A stretch of DNA of 7,049 nucleotides from Treponema sp. (GCA_016296205.1 JAEDJS010000079.1:1-7049); one strand, 5' to 3'. Positions 1 through 6,340 are shown, counted from the first letter of the stretch. A program made the numbers and translations. Notes: generated from the sequence alone by a model not told the origin.

Positions 1-73
1 CAGGCTTTCCGCCTTCCATAACTGCTACACATGAGTTTGTTGTTCCCAAGTCAATACCAATAATTTTTCCCAT
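1..73 (-). CDS. dnaK: DnaK (Hsp70) chaperone, N-terminal fragment cut by the window edge
   Basis: Only the first 24 codons are present. They translate to MGKIIGIDLGTTNSCVAVME followed by GGKP, the start of the Hsp70 nucleotide-binding domain. The DLGTTNS phosphate-binding loop (residues 8-14) is diagnostic. DnaK is the ATP-driven cytosolic chaperone that works with GrpE and DnaJ. The ATG at 73-71 has a good Shine-Dalgarno, AGAGGA at 86-81, seven bases upstream. grpE ends 55 bp upstream on the same strand, and I see no convincing terminator or promoter between them, so the two are probably co-transcribed. The rest of the gene, and any dnaJ, lies beyond the left edge. Confidence 0.96.
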   Translation of the reverse strand, partial: MGKIIGIDLGTTNSCVAVMEGGKP

Positions 74-128
74 TTTATTTTCCTCTTATAAAAATAATTT
101 AATTCTTTATTCCGTCACTAAAGGCGAA

Positions 129-725
129 TTAGCTTTCTTTTGGCATTTCTACCATTACTTTTGCATGTCTGATAACCTTGTCTTTAAGCTTGTAACCTTT
201 GAGGTAAACAGCCTTAAGCTTTGGTTCATCAACGTCACCTTCTGAACGGGCAATTGCTTCGTGTTCATCAGGGTTAAAAATATCACCTTCTGCACCGTAT
301 GCAGAAAGATTATATTTATTTTCCAGCATGCTTACAAGTGATTTATTAATCATGCTGATTCCGTCACAGACACTTTTAACATCTGTAGCTGTAGAGCTTG
401 ATTCCAGAGCCCTGTCAAAATTATCAAGGCTTTCCAGCAAATCTTTAAGAAGAGTTGCATTACCGTAGTCAAAGGCGTCCTGTTTTTCCTGAATCATTCT
501 TTTGCGATAATTATCAAATTCTGCTGCACGACGCAAAATCTGATCCTTAAGTTCGGCATTTTCTTTTTCCAACGCGGCAACTTTTTCTTCCAAAACTGTC
601 ACTGGATCTTTTTCTTCTACTGATTCAGCGTCTTCCTGATTTTCTGCTGCCTGTTCCACATTCTGATCTGCACTCTGCTGATTTTCCTGCTGTTCTGCAG
701 TTTCTTTTTCCATTTCGTCTGACAT
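129..725 (-). CDS. grpE: GrpE, nucleotide exchange factor for DnaK
   Basis: This 198-residue protein is a full-length GrpE, which in the cytosol releases ADP from DnaK and so resets its chaperone cycle. Residues 1-40 are acidic and glutamine-rich, as in the disordered head of many GrpE proteins. Residues 42-100 form a long heptad-rich helix that would be the dimerising coiled coil, with FDNYRKRM at 70-77. The C-terminal beta domain carries FNPDEHEAI (150-158) and the family signature around GYKLKDKVIRHAKVMV (177-192). The ATG at 725-723 is preceded by AGGA at 736-733, seven bases away. The gene is followed by dnaK after 55 bp and has its own sigma-70-like promoter upstream. The neighbour upstream is a MATE transporter rather than the heat-shock repressor gene hrcA, which often heads such operons. 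Confidence 0.97.
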   Translation of the reverse strand: MSDEMEKETAEQQENQQSADQNVEQAAENQEDAESVEEKDPVTVLEEKVAALEKENAELKDQILRRAAEFDNYRKRMIQEKQDAFDYGNATLLKDLLESLDNFDRALESSSTATDVKSVCDGISMINKSLVSMLENKYNLSAYGAEGDIFNPDEHEAIARSEGDVDEPKLKAVYLKGYKLKDKVIRHAKVMVEMPKES

Positions 726-754
726 TCTCTGTTCCTTTTTTTTATTTCCCTAAT

Positions 755-784
755 AATTTACTGAATTGAGGGGGTAATCGTCAA
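755..784 (-). promoter_or_regulatory. Probable sigma-70 promoter for grpE-dnaK
   Basis: On the minus strand there is a -35 hexamer TTGACG (784-779), an 18-bp spacer, and a -10 hexamer TAAATT (760-755). Matches to TTGACA and TATAAT are 5/6 and 4/6. Transcription would start near 748, giving a leader of roughly 23 nt that keeps the AAGGA ribosome binding site. A run of T and A lies just upstream of the -35. No CIRCE inverted repeat (TTAGCACTC-N9-GAGTGCTAA) overlaps it. The assignment rests on hexamer match and position only. Confidence 0.5.
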
Positions 785-881
785 CATTTTTTAAAAAAAT
801 TTTAAATTTGTTTGTTATTTTTAGCCTTTTTGTGTACAAAATCAGAATTCATTCAAATTGAATTATTTAAATTGAATTTTC

Positions 882-901
882 TTCTATATATTTCTATATA
901 A
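882..901. repeat. Two tandem copies of a 10-bp AT-rich unit
   Basis: The 9-mer TTCTATATA occurs at 882-890 and 892-900, separated by one T, giving a 10-bp periodic repeat. A second direct repeat, AAATTGAATT at 855-864 and 869-878, lies beside it. Both sit in the non-coding stretch between the MATE gene and grpE. A 10-bp period matches one helical turn, but with only two copies no function can be assigned. Confidence 0.4.
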
Positions 902-924
902 TTGATAAATTCACAACTTGTAAA
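895..924 (-). promoter_or_regulatory. Weak candidate distal promoter for grpE
   Basis: TTTACA (924-919), an 18-bp spacer and TATATA (900-895) could form a second promoter about 170 bp ahead of grpE. In such AT-rich intergenic DNA a match of this quality can arise by chance. The closer TTGACG promoter is more convincing. Confidence 0.22.
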
Positions 925-947
925 CACATAGCCGACTGTCTGGACAA

Positions 948-2294
948 TCAAATTTTTCTGACAATCGAACAGAATTTTAAAAAGTTGATTCCAGCCCGCA
1001 GAAATTCATCAAAAAGAACTGCAGCAAAAACACCGGCAATCCCCCAGTTAAAAACTTTTACAAAGAGTAAAGCAACCAAAATCACTTCTACGCTTCCAAA
1101 AATCTGGGTAATCAGCATCCACAAAGTATTTCCGCTTCCACGAATTGAATTGCCTGCAATAATGTTTCCGCTTTTTCCAAAAAGATTTATACACATCAGC
1201 ATTAAATACAAAGTGGAAGTTGAAATTACACTCTGATCATTTGTAAAAATTCCCACAATCTGATGAGGAAAAACAGCGCATACAATCAACAGTGCAAAAG
1301 AAACGGCAAAACACAGACCAAGTGAAATCAAACAGACATATTTATATTTTCGCTGATCTTTTGCACCAATAGCTTCTCCGCTTAATGTCATTGTTGCGTT
1401 TCCTACTGCACCGATTACTACTACAACAAGAAGTTCAATTCCAAAAATCATAGAAAAAATTCCGGCGGCTTTTTCGCTGATTGAATTCAAAATTGCAATA
1501 AGTATTAAGTTTCCAAGATTCCAGGAAAAATCTTCCAGTGCAGCATTGATTCCGATTTTAACCGATTTTAAAAATGGAACTGGACTTGCCCGCAAAACAT
1601 TCTTTAACTTTGGACGGGTAAACAATTTTTTGCTTCTGACAAAAATTAAAAGTGAATAAGCCACGCCAACATATTCAGAAATTGATGTTGCAATGGCAGC
1701 ACCTTTAATTCCCATGGCAGGACATCCAAACTTTCCAAAAATCATTATGTAATCAAGAACAACATTCAGTAAGCTTCTTATTAAACCAAAAGCAACAAGG
1801 GGCTTTGTATAATTTGAAGTCTGCATAATTACCATTGAGCTGCTTTCAATTCCAATAACAAGCACAACAGGAGAAAAATATCTGAGGTATTCAAGACAAA
1901 TAGGCATCATGTTATCTGTAACACCCATTGCTTTTAAAACATACTGCCCTGCAAACAGCCAGAAGAAGAAAAGGATAACAGGAAGAACACTTGTCCAAAG
2001 CATAAGAGAAGCAGCATAACTTTCGCACTCTTCCGTTTTCTTTGCACCAACAAGCTGACTGATAATAATTGAACTTCCGGTAACAATTGTAAAACAGAAA
2101 CTCATACTGGTCCACATAGGACTGGAAACATTTCCTAAAGCACTTAAATAAAATTCGTTTACGTGACCAAGAAATGCTTTATCAACAAGCATCTGAACCT
2201 GGCTGATAATATTCCCAAGCATAATGGGCACTGCAATTGTAAGAAGGCTTTTTACATAATTTTTTCTACTGACATTCAACTGATTTGTTTCCAT
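948..2294 (-). CDS. MATE-family multidrug/cation antiporter
   Basis: The 448-residue protein has the length and two-fold, roughly 12-helix layout of MATE efflux proteins, inner-membrane antiporters that expel cationic drugs or metabolites using Na+ or H+ gradients. Family-typical stretches are PIMLGN (23-28), VDKAFLGH (37-44), QLVGAKK (80-86), MGIKGAAIAT (194-203) and, in the second half, GEAIGAKDQ (306-314), which mirrors QLVGAKK. An acidic pair, E254-D255, falls near the start of the second half, where several MATE proteins carry an ion-binding acidic residue; I have not aligned it. The ATG at 2294-2292 follows AAGGA (2305-2301) by six bases. The gene starts 30 bp after the ABC permease gene ends, with no terminator seen, so it probably closes that operon. 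The substrate cannot be predicted. A 6-bp hairpin overlaps the stop codon but lacks a U-run. Confidence 0.93.
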   Translation of the reverse strand: METNQLNVSRKNYVKSLLTIAVPIMLGNIISQVQMLVDKAFLGHVNEFYLSALGNVSSPMWTSMSFCFTIVTGSSIIISQLVGAKKTEECESYAASLMLWTSVLPVILFFFWLFAGQYVLKAMGVTDNMMPICLEYLRYFSPVVLVIGIESSSMVIMQTSNYTKPLVAFGLIRSLLNVVLDYIMIFGKFGCPAMGIKGAAIATSISEYVGVAYSLLIFVRSKKLFTRPKLKNVLRASPVPFLKSVKIGINAALEDFSWNLGNLILIAILNSISEKAAGIFSMIFGIELLVVVVIGAVGNATMTLSGEAIGAKDQRKYKYVCLISLGLCFAVSFALLIVCAVFPHQIVGIFTNDQSVISTSTLYLMLMCINLFGKSGNIIAGNSIRGSGNTLWMLITQIFGSVEVILVALLFVKVFNWGIAGVFAAVLFDEFLRAGINFLKFCSIVRKI

Positions 2295-2324
2295 TTTAAT
2301 TCCTTGTTTTTCTACATTAAAAAA

Positions 2325-3119
2325 TTAACTTCCACTTGATTCATATTTTCTAATACAAATGCACCAGAAAATAATTCCAATTGCCATAAAAATAATTGAT
2401 ATAACAATTAAGGCAGCACTAATAATTAATGGATTATATGTTCCAAAGAAAATTGTTTCAACAGGATAATTTATCATCAACCCAAAAGGAAAAACAAATG
2501 TCAAAAGGAACTTAATTACTCCAGGGTAAATACCAATTGGATAACGAGTATAATCTCTAAAGTTGTACATTATCTGCATTAACTTTCCACTTTTCTTGAA
2601 CACAAGACTTGGAGCGCAACAGAAAATTTTAATTCCACTAATAATAAATGCGCCAAAAATTGCGGCACAAAAAACCATTACAACCAATTGATAATTCCAG
2701 ATGATGTTTGATTTTGAACCACACACACAAAGCATAATTACACCAACGATTATTTCACCAAGTGCTTCTAACTGCAAATTTTCTGCAATTACCTGGAACA
2801 AAACTGGAACGGGTCGCAAAAAATATCTATCCACGTCGCCACGATAAACTCTAAAATACGCAACACGCCAAAGTTCATCGGTAAACAAGTGATCAATTCC
2901 AATTGGAATTAAAGTAAAGCCATACAAAAATCCCATTTGATATAACGACCATCCCTGAAAGCTTGGAATGGAACTGATTGTAAAAAATATTGTAAGGATG
3001 TAAGAAACGTTTTCGATTAAAAAACCAAAAATACCAATGAACAAATCCTTTTTAAATTCAAGACGGGAAATAACAGAATTTCCAGTGCTCTTAAAATAAA
3101 ATTTTAAAAGGTGATTCAT
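2325..3119 (-). CDS. ABC-2 exporter permease, second subunit (COG3694-like)
   Basis: This 264-residue membrane protein has about six hydrophobic segments (roughly 24-50, 62-78, 115-135, 143-165, 200-220 and 232-255). It resembles the second permease of the uncharacterised ABC-2 systems grouped as COG3694 / ABC2_membrane_6. Telling features are YRGDVDRYFLRPV (92-104), a cytoplasmic loop where the family has a (R/G)-x-LDRYLLRP motif, and the YPIGIYPG and FPFGLMINYPV stretches between 193 and 220. It would pair with the permease encoded just upstream and the ATPase before that. Its strong Shine-Dalgarno, GGGAGG at 3132-3127, lies inside the last codons of the upstream permease gene, seven bases before the ATG. 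The genes are three bases apart, so translation is probably coupled. The family name comes from motif memory, not a search. Confidence 0.87.
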   Translation of the reverse strand: MNHLLKFYFKSTGNSVISRLEFKKDLFIGIFGFLIENVSYILTIFFTISSIPSFQGWSLYQMGFLYGFTLIPIGIDHLFTDELWRVAYFRVYRGDVDRYFLRPVPVLFQVIAENLQLEALGEIIVGVIMLCVCGSKSNIIWNYQLVVMVFCAAIFGAFIISGIKIFCCAPSLVFKKSGKLMQIMYNFRDYTRYPIGIYPGVIKFLLTFVFPFGLMINYPVETIFFGTYNPLIISAALIVISIIFMAIGIIFWCICIRKYESSGS

Positions 3120-3122
3120 AAA

Positions 3123-3983
3123 TCAACCTCCCTGAACTGTAACTTTTTTACTAGCATGTTTAAATAAAATCCAACCTAAAAATTCAAACACACAAATCCA
3201 CAAAATATTTTTAGCAATAAAAATTCCTGCCTGAGCAAAATTTACTTTTCCTAAAAAAATTAAAACAGAGTTTTGGGCAATTCCTGCAAATGGCAACAAT
3301 TCAACAACTCTACCAAAGCTTCCCGGAAAGAAACTCAATGGAATTAACACACCGCTAAAGAAATTTATAAAAACAGATTTTGCAAGATTCAAGCCCCATC
3401 CACTTGTTGTGTAAAAACAAAGAACTCCACAAATGTAATTAATTGTATCTAACAAAAGACAGCTTGTAATCTGGCATACAAAACCTAATGCAAGAAACAA
3501 AACAAAATGGAGCACAGAAACAAATTGCAAATATCCCATTACAAAAAATGTAATATAAGCGATTGCAAAAAATGGGATTCCAATCATTAAAATTTTAGTA
3601 AAAGTGCTACCTAAATTTGTAGAAGCAAAACGGATTCTATACGAAATAGGTTTAATAAAGCTTATGGCAATTGTTCCATCTTTAATTTCTTCATTAATAT
3701 CAAATAAAGTTACATCATCAAAAGTAACAAAGGCAAAAATATTTGAGAAAATAAAGTAACAAATAATTTCTTCAAAAGAATATCCGTTAATAATTGATTC
3801 AAATCCTTCTGCTGAATTTTTATAAACTGCAATCCACAAAAATACAACACAAGCCATCTGCATTGCTGTGATTAAAAGCCATGCAAACATATCAAATTTA
3901 AAAGCAAGTTGAGTCATACTGCCGGCTTTAAAAAACGGTGTGTATTTTTTTAGGAAACTATTTAGTCTCTTAAATAAATTCAT
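3123..3983 (-). CDS. ABC-2 exporter permease, first subunit (COG4587-like)
   Basis: The product is 286 residues when started at the ATG at 3983-3981. I prefer this ATG to the GTG directly before it (3986-3984): GGGGAA at 3994-3989 is five bases from the ATG but only two from the GTG, and the ATG forms a TGATG junction with the ATPase stop codon. The protein has about six hydrophobic segments. It carries INEEIKDGTIAISFIKPISYRI-like sequence at 96-117, matching the E-x-I-x-x-G-x-I-x-x-x-L-x-x-P-(I/L) cytoplasmic motif of COG4587 permeases, and FSGVLIPLSFFP (209-220) followed by LLPFAGI (229-235), a typical late loop and helix. It would build the membrane channel together with the next permease. 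Its last codons (QGG) also encode the Shine-Dalgarno of that gene. The transported compound is unknown. Confidence 0.87.
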   Translation of the reverse strand: MNLFKRLNSFLKKYTPFFKAGSMTQLAFKFDMFAWLLITAMQMACVVFLWIAVYKNSAEGFESIINGYSFEEIICYFIFSNIFAFVTFDDVTLFDINEEIKDGTIAISFIKPISYRIRFASTNLGSTFTKILMIGIPFFAIAYITFFVMGYLQFVSVLHFVLFLALGFVCQITSCLLLDTINYICGVLCFYTTSGWGLNLAKSVFINFFSGVLIPLSFFPGSFGRVVELLPFAGIAQNSVLIFLGKVNFAQAGIFIAKNILWICVFEFLGWILFKHASKKVTVQGG

Positions 3984-3994
3984 CACACTTCCCC
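3981..3994 (-). promoter_or_regulatory. ATPase/permease translational coupling junction
   Basis: The ATPase stop TGA (3985-3983) and the permease ATG (3983-3981) share one base. GGGGAA (3994-3989), inside the last ATPase codons, is correctly spaced for that ATG. The neighbouring GTG is too close to serve as the start. This arrangement normally indicates re-initiation and balanced subunit synthesis. Confidence 0.6.
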
Positions 3995-4969
3995 ACTTTC
4001 CAAAATTTCTTTTACAACATCTTCAATGTTGATTTGGTCAATCTTTAAATCTTTTGCACCCAATTCTTTAAAGGCATAATTAACTGCATCTTCTACAGAA
4101 ATTTCCTGGGCGTTAAATTTCATTTCAAGATTTTGTTCAACTTTGTTGTAACTCATTTTTCCGTTAAAATTATTAAGCTGTTCAATTTCTACTTGATTCT
4201 TTGGAGTAACTGTTAAAGTTCTCATATCACCAAATTTATATTTTATGTTTTCGATTGAACCGTCGTAAATAATTTTACCTTCATCAATCATAATAATTCT
4301 TGAACACAAATCTTCGATATCTTTCATATCATGTGTTGTTAAAATTACTGTTGTTCCAAATTTTTGATTCATCATTTTAATTGCGTCTCTAATTTTTTCT
4401 TTAACTAAAACATCAAGACCGATAGTTGGTTCATCAAGGAATAAAATTTTAGGATTGTGAAGAAGACTTGCTGCCAGGTCTGCACGCATTCTCTGGCCCA
4501 AAGACAATGTTCTAACAGGTTGATTTAAAAATTCGTTTAACCCAAGAAGCTCATCAAAAAATTTCATCCTCTCCTGGTAATCATTATCACTAACTCTGTA
4601 AATTTCTTTTAAAACTTTAAAACTTTCTACAAGAGAAATGTTCCACCAAAGTTGAGTTTTCTGACCAAATACAACACCAATTTTTTGTGCAACTTTCATT
4701 CGCTTTTTATAAGGTTCATCGCCATCAATAAAAACTTTTCCACTTGTTGGATTTAAAATGCCGCACATCATTTTAATAGTTGTACTTTTACCGGCACCAT
4801 TACTTCCAATGTAACCAACAATTTCTCCATCGTTGATTTTCATATTTACATTATCTACAGCAGTTTTAATTTGGTACTTGCGGCTAAACAAAGTTTTTAA
4901 CATTCCCCAAACGCCTTTACCCCGAACAGGCTTTTTAAATTGTTTAGTCAAATTTGTAATTTCAATCAT
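3983..4969 (-). CDS. ABC exporter ATP-binding subunit (COG4586-like)
   Basis: This 328-residue protein holds a complete ABC ATPase: Walker A GSNGAGKST (55-63), a Q-loop in GQKTQLWW (102-109), signature LSLGQ (155-159), Walker B ILFLDEP (175-181), D-loop GLD (184-186) and switch His213. The longer N-terminal segment before the Walker A and the wording GQKTQLWW and LSLGQRMRADLAA match the COG4586 ATPases that accompany paired COG4587/COG3694 permeases. Residues from about 225 form a family-type C-terminal extension of unknown role. All catalytic residues are present, so it should hydrolyse ATP and drive export. The ATG at 4969-4967 follows GAGGG (4983-4979) by nine bases. It overlaps the next gene by one base (TGATG). 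A TrmB-type regulator gene ends 71 bp upstream. The whole ABC trio looks more AT-rich than the genes around it. Confidence 0.94.
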   Translation of the reverse strand: MIEITNLTKQFKKPVRGKGVWGMLKTLFSRKYQIKTAVDNVNMKINDGEIVGYIGSNGAGKSTTIKMMCGILNPTSGKVFIDGDEPYKKRMKVAQKIGVVFGQKTQLWWNISLVESFKVLKEIYRVSDNDYQERMKFFDELLGLNEFLNQPVRTLSLGQRMRADLAASLLHNPKILFLDEPTIGLDVLVKEKIRDAIKMMNQKFGTTVILTTHDMKDIEDLCSRIIMIDEGKIIYDGSIENIKYKFGDMRTLTVTPKNQVEIEQLNNFNGKMSYNKVEQNLEMKFNAQEISVEDAVNYAFKELGAKDLKIDQINIEDVVKEILESGEV

Positions 4970-5028
4970 TTTTTAATTCCCTCTAATTTATAGGTATTTA
5001 ACTTATCACTGAGTAAAAATTAATTCTA

Positions 5029-5043
5029 TAAAGTAAAACTTTA
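5029..5043. repeat. 15-bp perfect dyad over the regulator stop codon
   Basis: TAAAGT (5029-5034), AAA, and ACTTTA (5038-5043) form a perfect 6-3-6 inverted repeat that includes the TAA stop of the regulator gene. It sits at the head of the 71-bp gap before the ABC ATPase. The stem has only one G-C pair and no strong U-run follows, so it is unlikely to be an efficient terminator. It could be a weak hairpin, a protein site, or chance in AT-rich DNA. Confidence 0.35.
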
Positions 5044-5871
5044 CAAACCTTTTTCCATCATAGTTTGAATTTGAATATCTTTTGTTACTAAATTCTTTTT
5101 ATGTTTTTGCTTCAACCGGTTCAGATAAATATCAAAATGAATGTGTTCGGTTACAAGATTAACCATAAGCCGATTATCACTTATCATTCCAAAAAAATCT
5201 TTTTCTCCGTTGGGAAGTTTTTCTGTGTCTTTTCCGTGAGCAATATAATCTTTGCGTTCGTTGCTGCCCACTACACAATGAGCAAAATCTGAAACAACAA
5301 AAATGCGTTCATCTGCACACTGAGAATTTTCTGAGTAGCCTGAATAAAATTCGATTTTAATATCTTTAAACTGAATATCAGCCCATGTAAAAAGGACGAT
5401 TCTGACTCCCCGGTTTTCTGCCAGCTTTAACTCTTCCGCAAAAAAATCCAGAGGCATTGTGCAATTCATAATGATTTCTTTTTGAGCAAGATGAATAACC
5501 CGATTAACATTTCTGATTAAATTTTCTTTTCCTTCGATATTTGAAAACTCATGGTTAGAAAAAAACGGAGCTTTAAGAGATTCAAGGCATTTCTTTGCTT
5601 TCTGGCAACTGGCGGCAAAACTTGAACTCATTTCGTCAAACAGAATTTCCGGACTTACCGCTCTGTATTCAATTGTATTACCGGGAATGCTTGTAACGCA
5701 GCCTTTTGCAAGAAGGCTTTCCAGTGCAGAATAAACACTTGGTCTGGAAATTCCTGTAAGTTTTGCAATCTGATATCCTCCCATTTTATCAACAGAAATC
5801 AAACTTGCATAAACCTGAGCTTCCACCTTTGAAAACCCTACATCAACAAGGTTTTTAATAATATCTTTCAT
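5041..5871 (-). CDS. TrmB-type winged-helix transcriptional regulator
   Basis: The 276-residue protein begins with a TrmB-like winged helix-turn-helix (about 1-70). It has the typical opening NLVDVGFSKVEAQVYASL (7-24), a helix-turn-helix around YQIAKLTGISRPSVYSALES (33-52) and a wing near 58-72. A probable helical linker (75-102) leads to a C-terminal alpha/beta domain (about 108-252) that resembles the phospholipase D-like sensor fold of TrmB proteins, for example the GVRIVLFTW strand at 155-163. I see no HxK catalytic pairs, so it is probably a ligand or dimer domain, not an enzyme. A basic tail ends the protein. No Shine-Dalgarno precedes the ATG; instead a palindrome and a promoter -10 abut it, implying a leaderless, self-repressed transcript. 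The gene lies upstream of and parallel to ABC and MATE exporter genes, which are its likely targets. The inducer is unknown. Confidence 0.85.
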   Translation of the reverse strand: MKDIIKNLVDVGFSKVEAQVYASLISVDKMGGYQIAKLTGISRPSVYSALESLLAKGCVTSIPGNTIEYRAVSPEILFDEMSSSFAASCQKAKKCLESLKAPFFSNHEFSNIEGKENLIRNVNRVIHLAQKEIIMNCTMPLDFFAEELKLAENRGVRIVLFTWADIQFKDIKIEFYSGYSENSQCADERIFVVSDFAHCVVGSNERKDYIAHGKDTEKLPNGEKDFFGMISDNRLMVNLVTEHIHFDIYLNRLKQKHKKNLVTKDIQIQTMMEKGL

Positions 5872-5872
5872 A

Positions 5873-5897
5873 CTAGTAGTATAACAATTACTACTAG
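5873..5897. promoter_or_regulatory. Operator-like perfect 9-7-9 inverted repeat at the regulator promoter
   Basis: CTAGTAGTA (5873-5881) and TACTACTAG (5889-5897) are exact reverse complements, separated by the 7-bp spacer TAACAAT. The dyad begins one base upstream of the regulator start codon. It covers most of the promoter spacer and overlaps the -10 hexamer, so a dimer bound here would block RNA polymerase. I found no second copy in the window, including the ABC leader. Autorepression by the adjacent TrmB-type protein is inferred from position. In a read-through transcript it would instead form a 9-bp hairpin just before the AUG. Confidence 0.8.
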
Positions 5898-5906
5898 CGA
5901 TGTAAA
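5878..5906 (-). promoter_or_regulatory. Strong sigma-70-like promoter giving a probably leaderless regulator mRNA
   Basis: On the minus strand: -35 TTTACA (5906-5901, 5/6), a 17-bp spacer, and -10 TATACT (5883-5878, 5/6) preceded by an extended -10 TGT. The DNA upstream (about 5913-5937) is almost pure A/T and could act as an UP element. Only ACTAGT separates the -10 from the ATG at 5871, so transcription should begin at or next to the A of the start codon. The absence of any Shine-Dalgarno agrees with this. Confidence 0.72.
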
Positions 5907-5959
5907 TATGGGTTATTTTTAAAAATCAAAATAAAATCCGCCGCAATTATTAGACGCAA

Positions 5960-6334
5960 TTATTTGAATTCATAAAATGGAGTTAAATCTTTTGTTCTGA
6001 ATTCATGCTTTTCGTAATAGCCGATTAATTTTTTTTCTTCATTCCGAAGAGCAATCATGTAAACATCTTTATTCTGTTTTTCGTTATAAAATGTATGAAT
6101 TTTATTATTGTCTGTTTTCTGACCAAACCAGTCTACAGATTTTTTTATCAGTTCATTTGAATTTGGATTGTGGCAGTTAAGTAGACTTTTTCCAACTAAT
6201 TCTGCTCCGCCCCACTTTGCGTAATTGTTAATACTGGCAGGATTCATGTAGATAATAGTGTGCTCAAGATTGCAGATAACAACCGATGCATGATCCTGAT
6301 CAATTATGCTTTTAAAAAATTCATTCAATTCCAT
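5960..6334 (-). CDS. Small single-domain PAS protein
   Basis: Started at the ATG at 6334-6332, this is a 124-residue protein made almost entirely of one PAS fold. IIDQDHASVVICNLEHTIIYMNPASI (10-35) gives the first strands and helix, and GKSLLNCHNP (48-57), IHTFYNEKQNKDVYMIALRN (79-98) and LIGYYEKHE (103-111) the rest. No kinase, cyclase or DNA-binding output domain is attached, so it must act through a partner or as a small sensor. A Cys-His pair (C54-H55) lies in the helical region; similar CH(N/P)P wording occurs in PAS segments of DUF438 proteins, and a cofactor role there is only a guess. The frame extends 14 codons upstream to a TTG that would overlap the LUD gene, but GGAG at 6344-6341 six bases before this ATG decides the start. 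It lies 16 bp after the LUD gene. No clear terminator follows. Confidence 0.85.
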   Translation of the reverse strand: MELNEFFKSIIDQDHASVVICNLEHTIIYMNPASINNYAKWGGAELVGKSLLNCHNPNSNELIKKSVDWFGQKTDNNKIHTFYNEKQNKDVYMIALRNEEKKLIGYYEKHEFRTKDLTPFYEFK

Positions 6335-6340
6335 TTTATT

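Noticed and set aside
934..949. Hairpin GATTGT-CCAG-ACAGTC as a terminator for the MATE gene
   Set aside because: The stem is only 6 bp with a G-U pair, it overlaps the stop codon, and no U-run follows on the minus strand.
985..1236. 83-codon plus-strand reading frame opposite the MATE gene
   Set aside because: It is antisense to a confident transporter, has no ribosome binding site that I can see and shows no recognisable domain.
1404..1422. ACTACTAC run in the MATE gene as a second operator copy
   Set aside because: It is a run of valine codons on the coding strand, lacks the second arm of the dyad and sits inside a gene.
1912..2115. 67-codon minus-strand frame inside the MATE gene
   Set aside because: It overlaps the MATE reading frame completely in another phase, and its product is rich in Cys and Tyr with no family resemblance.
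4987..5017. Promoter TTTACT-19-TATAAA for the ABC genes
   Set aside because: The spacer is long, and the implied start near 4980 would cut into the GAGGG ribosome binding site, so read-through from the regulator promoter is preferred.
5101..5292. 63-codon plus-strand frame opposite the regulator
   Set aside because: Shadow of the TrmB-type gene; no start signals or domain.
5907..5959. Terminator after the PAS gene
   Set aside because: The only dyads are an AT-only palindrome (around 5914-5926) and a 4-bp stem; neither is a credible intrinsic terminator. The A/T tract fits an UP element better.
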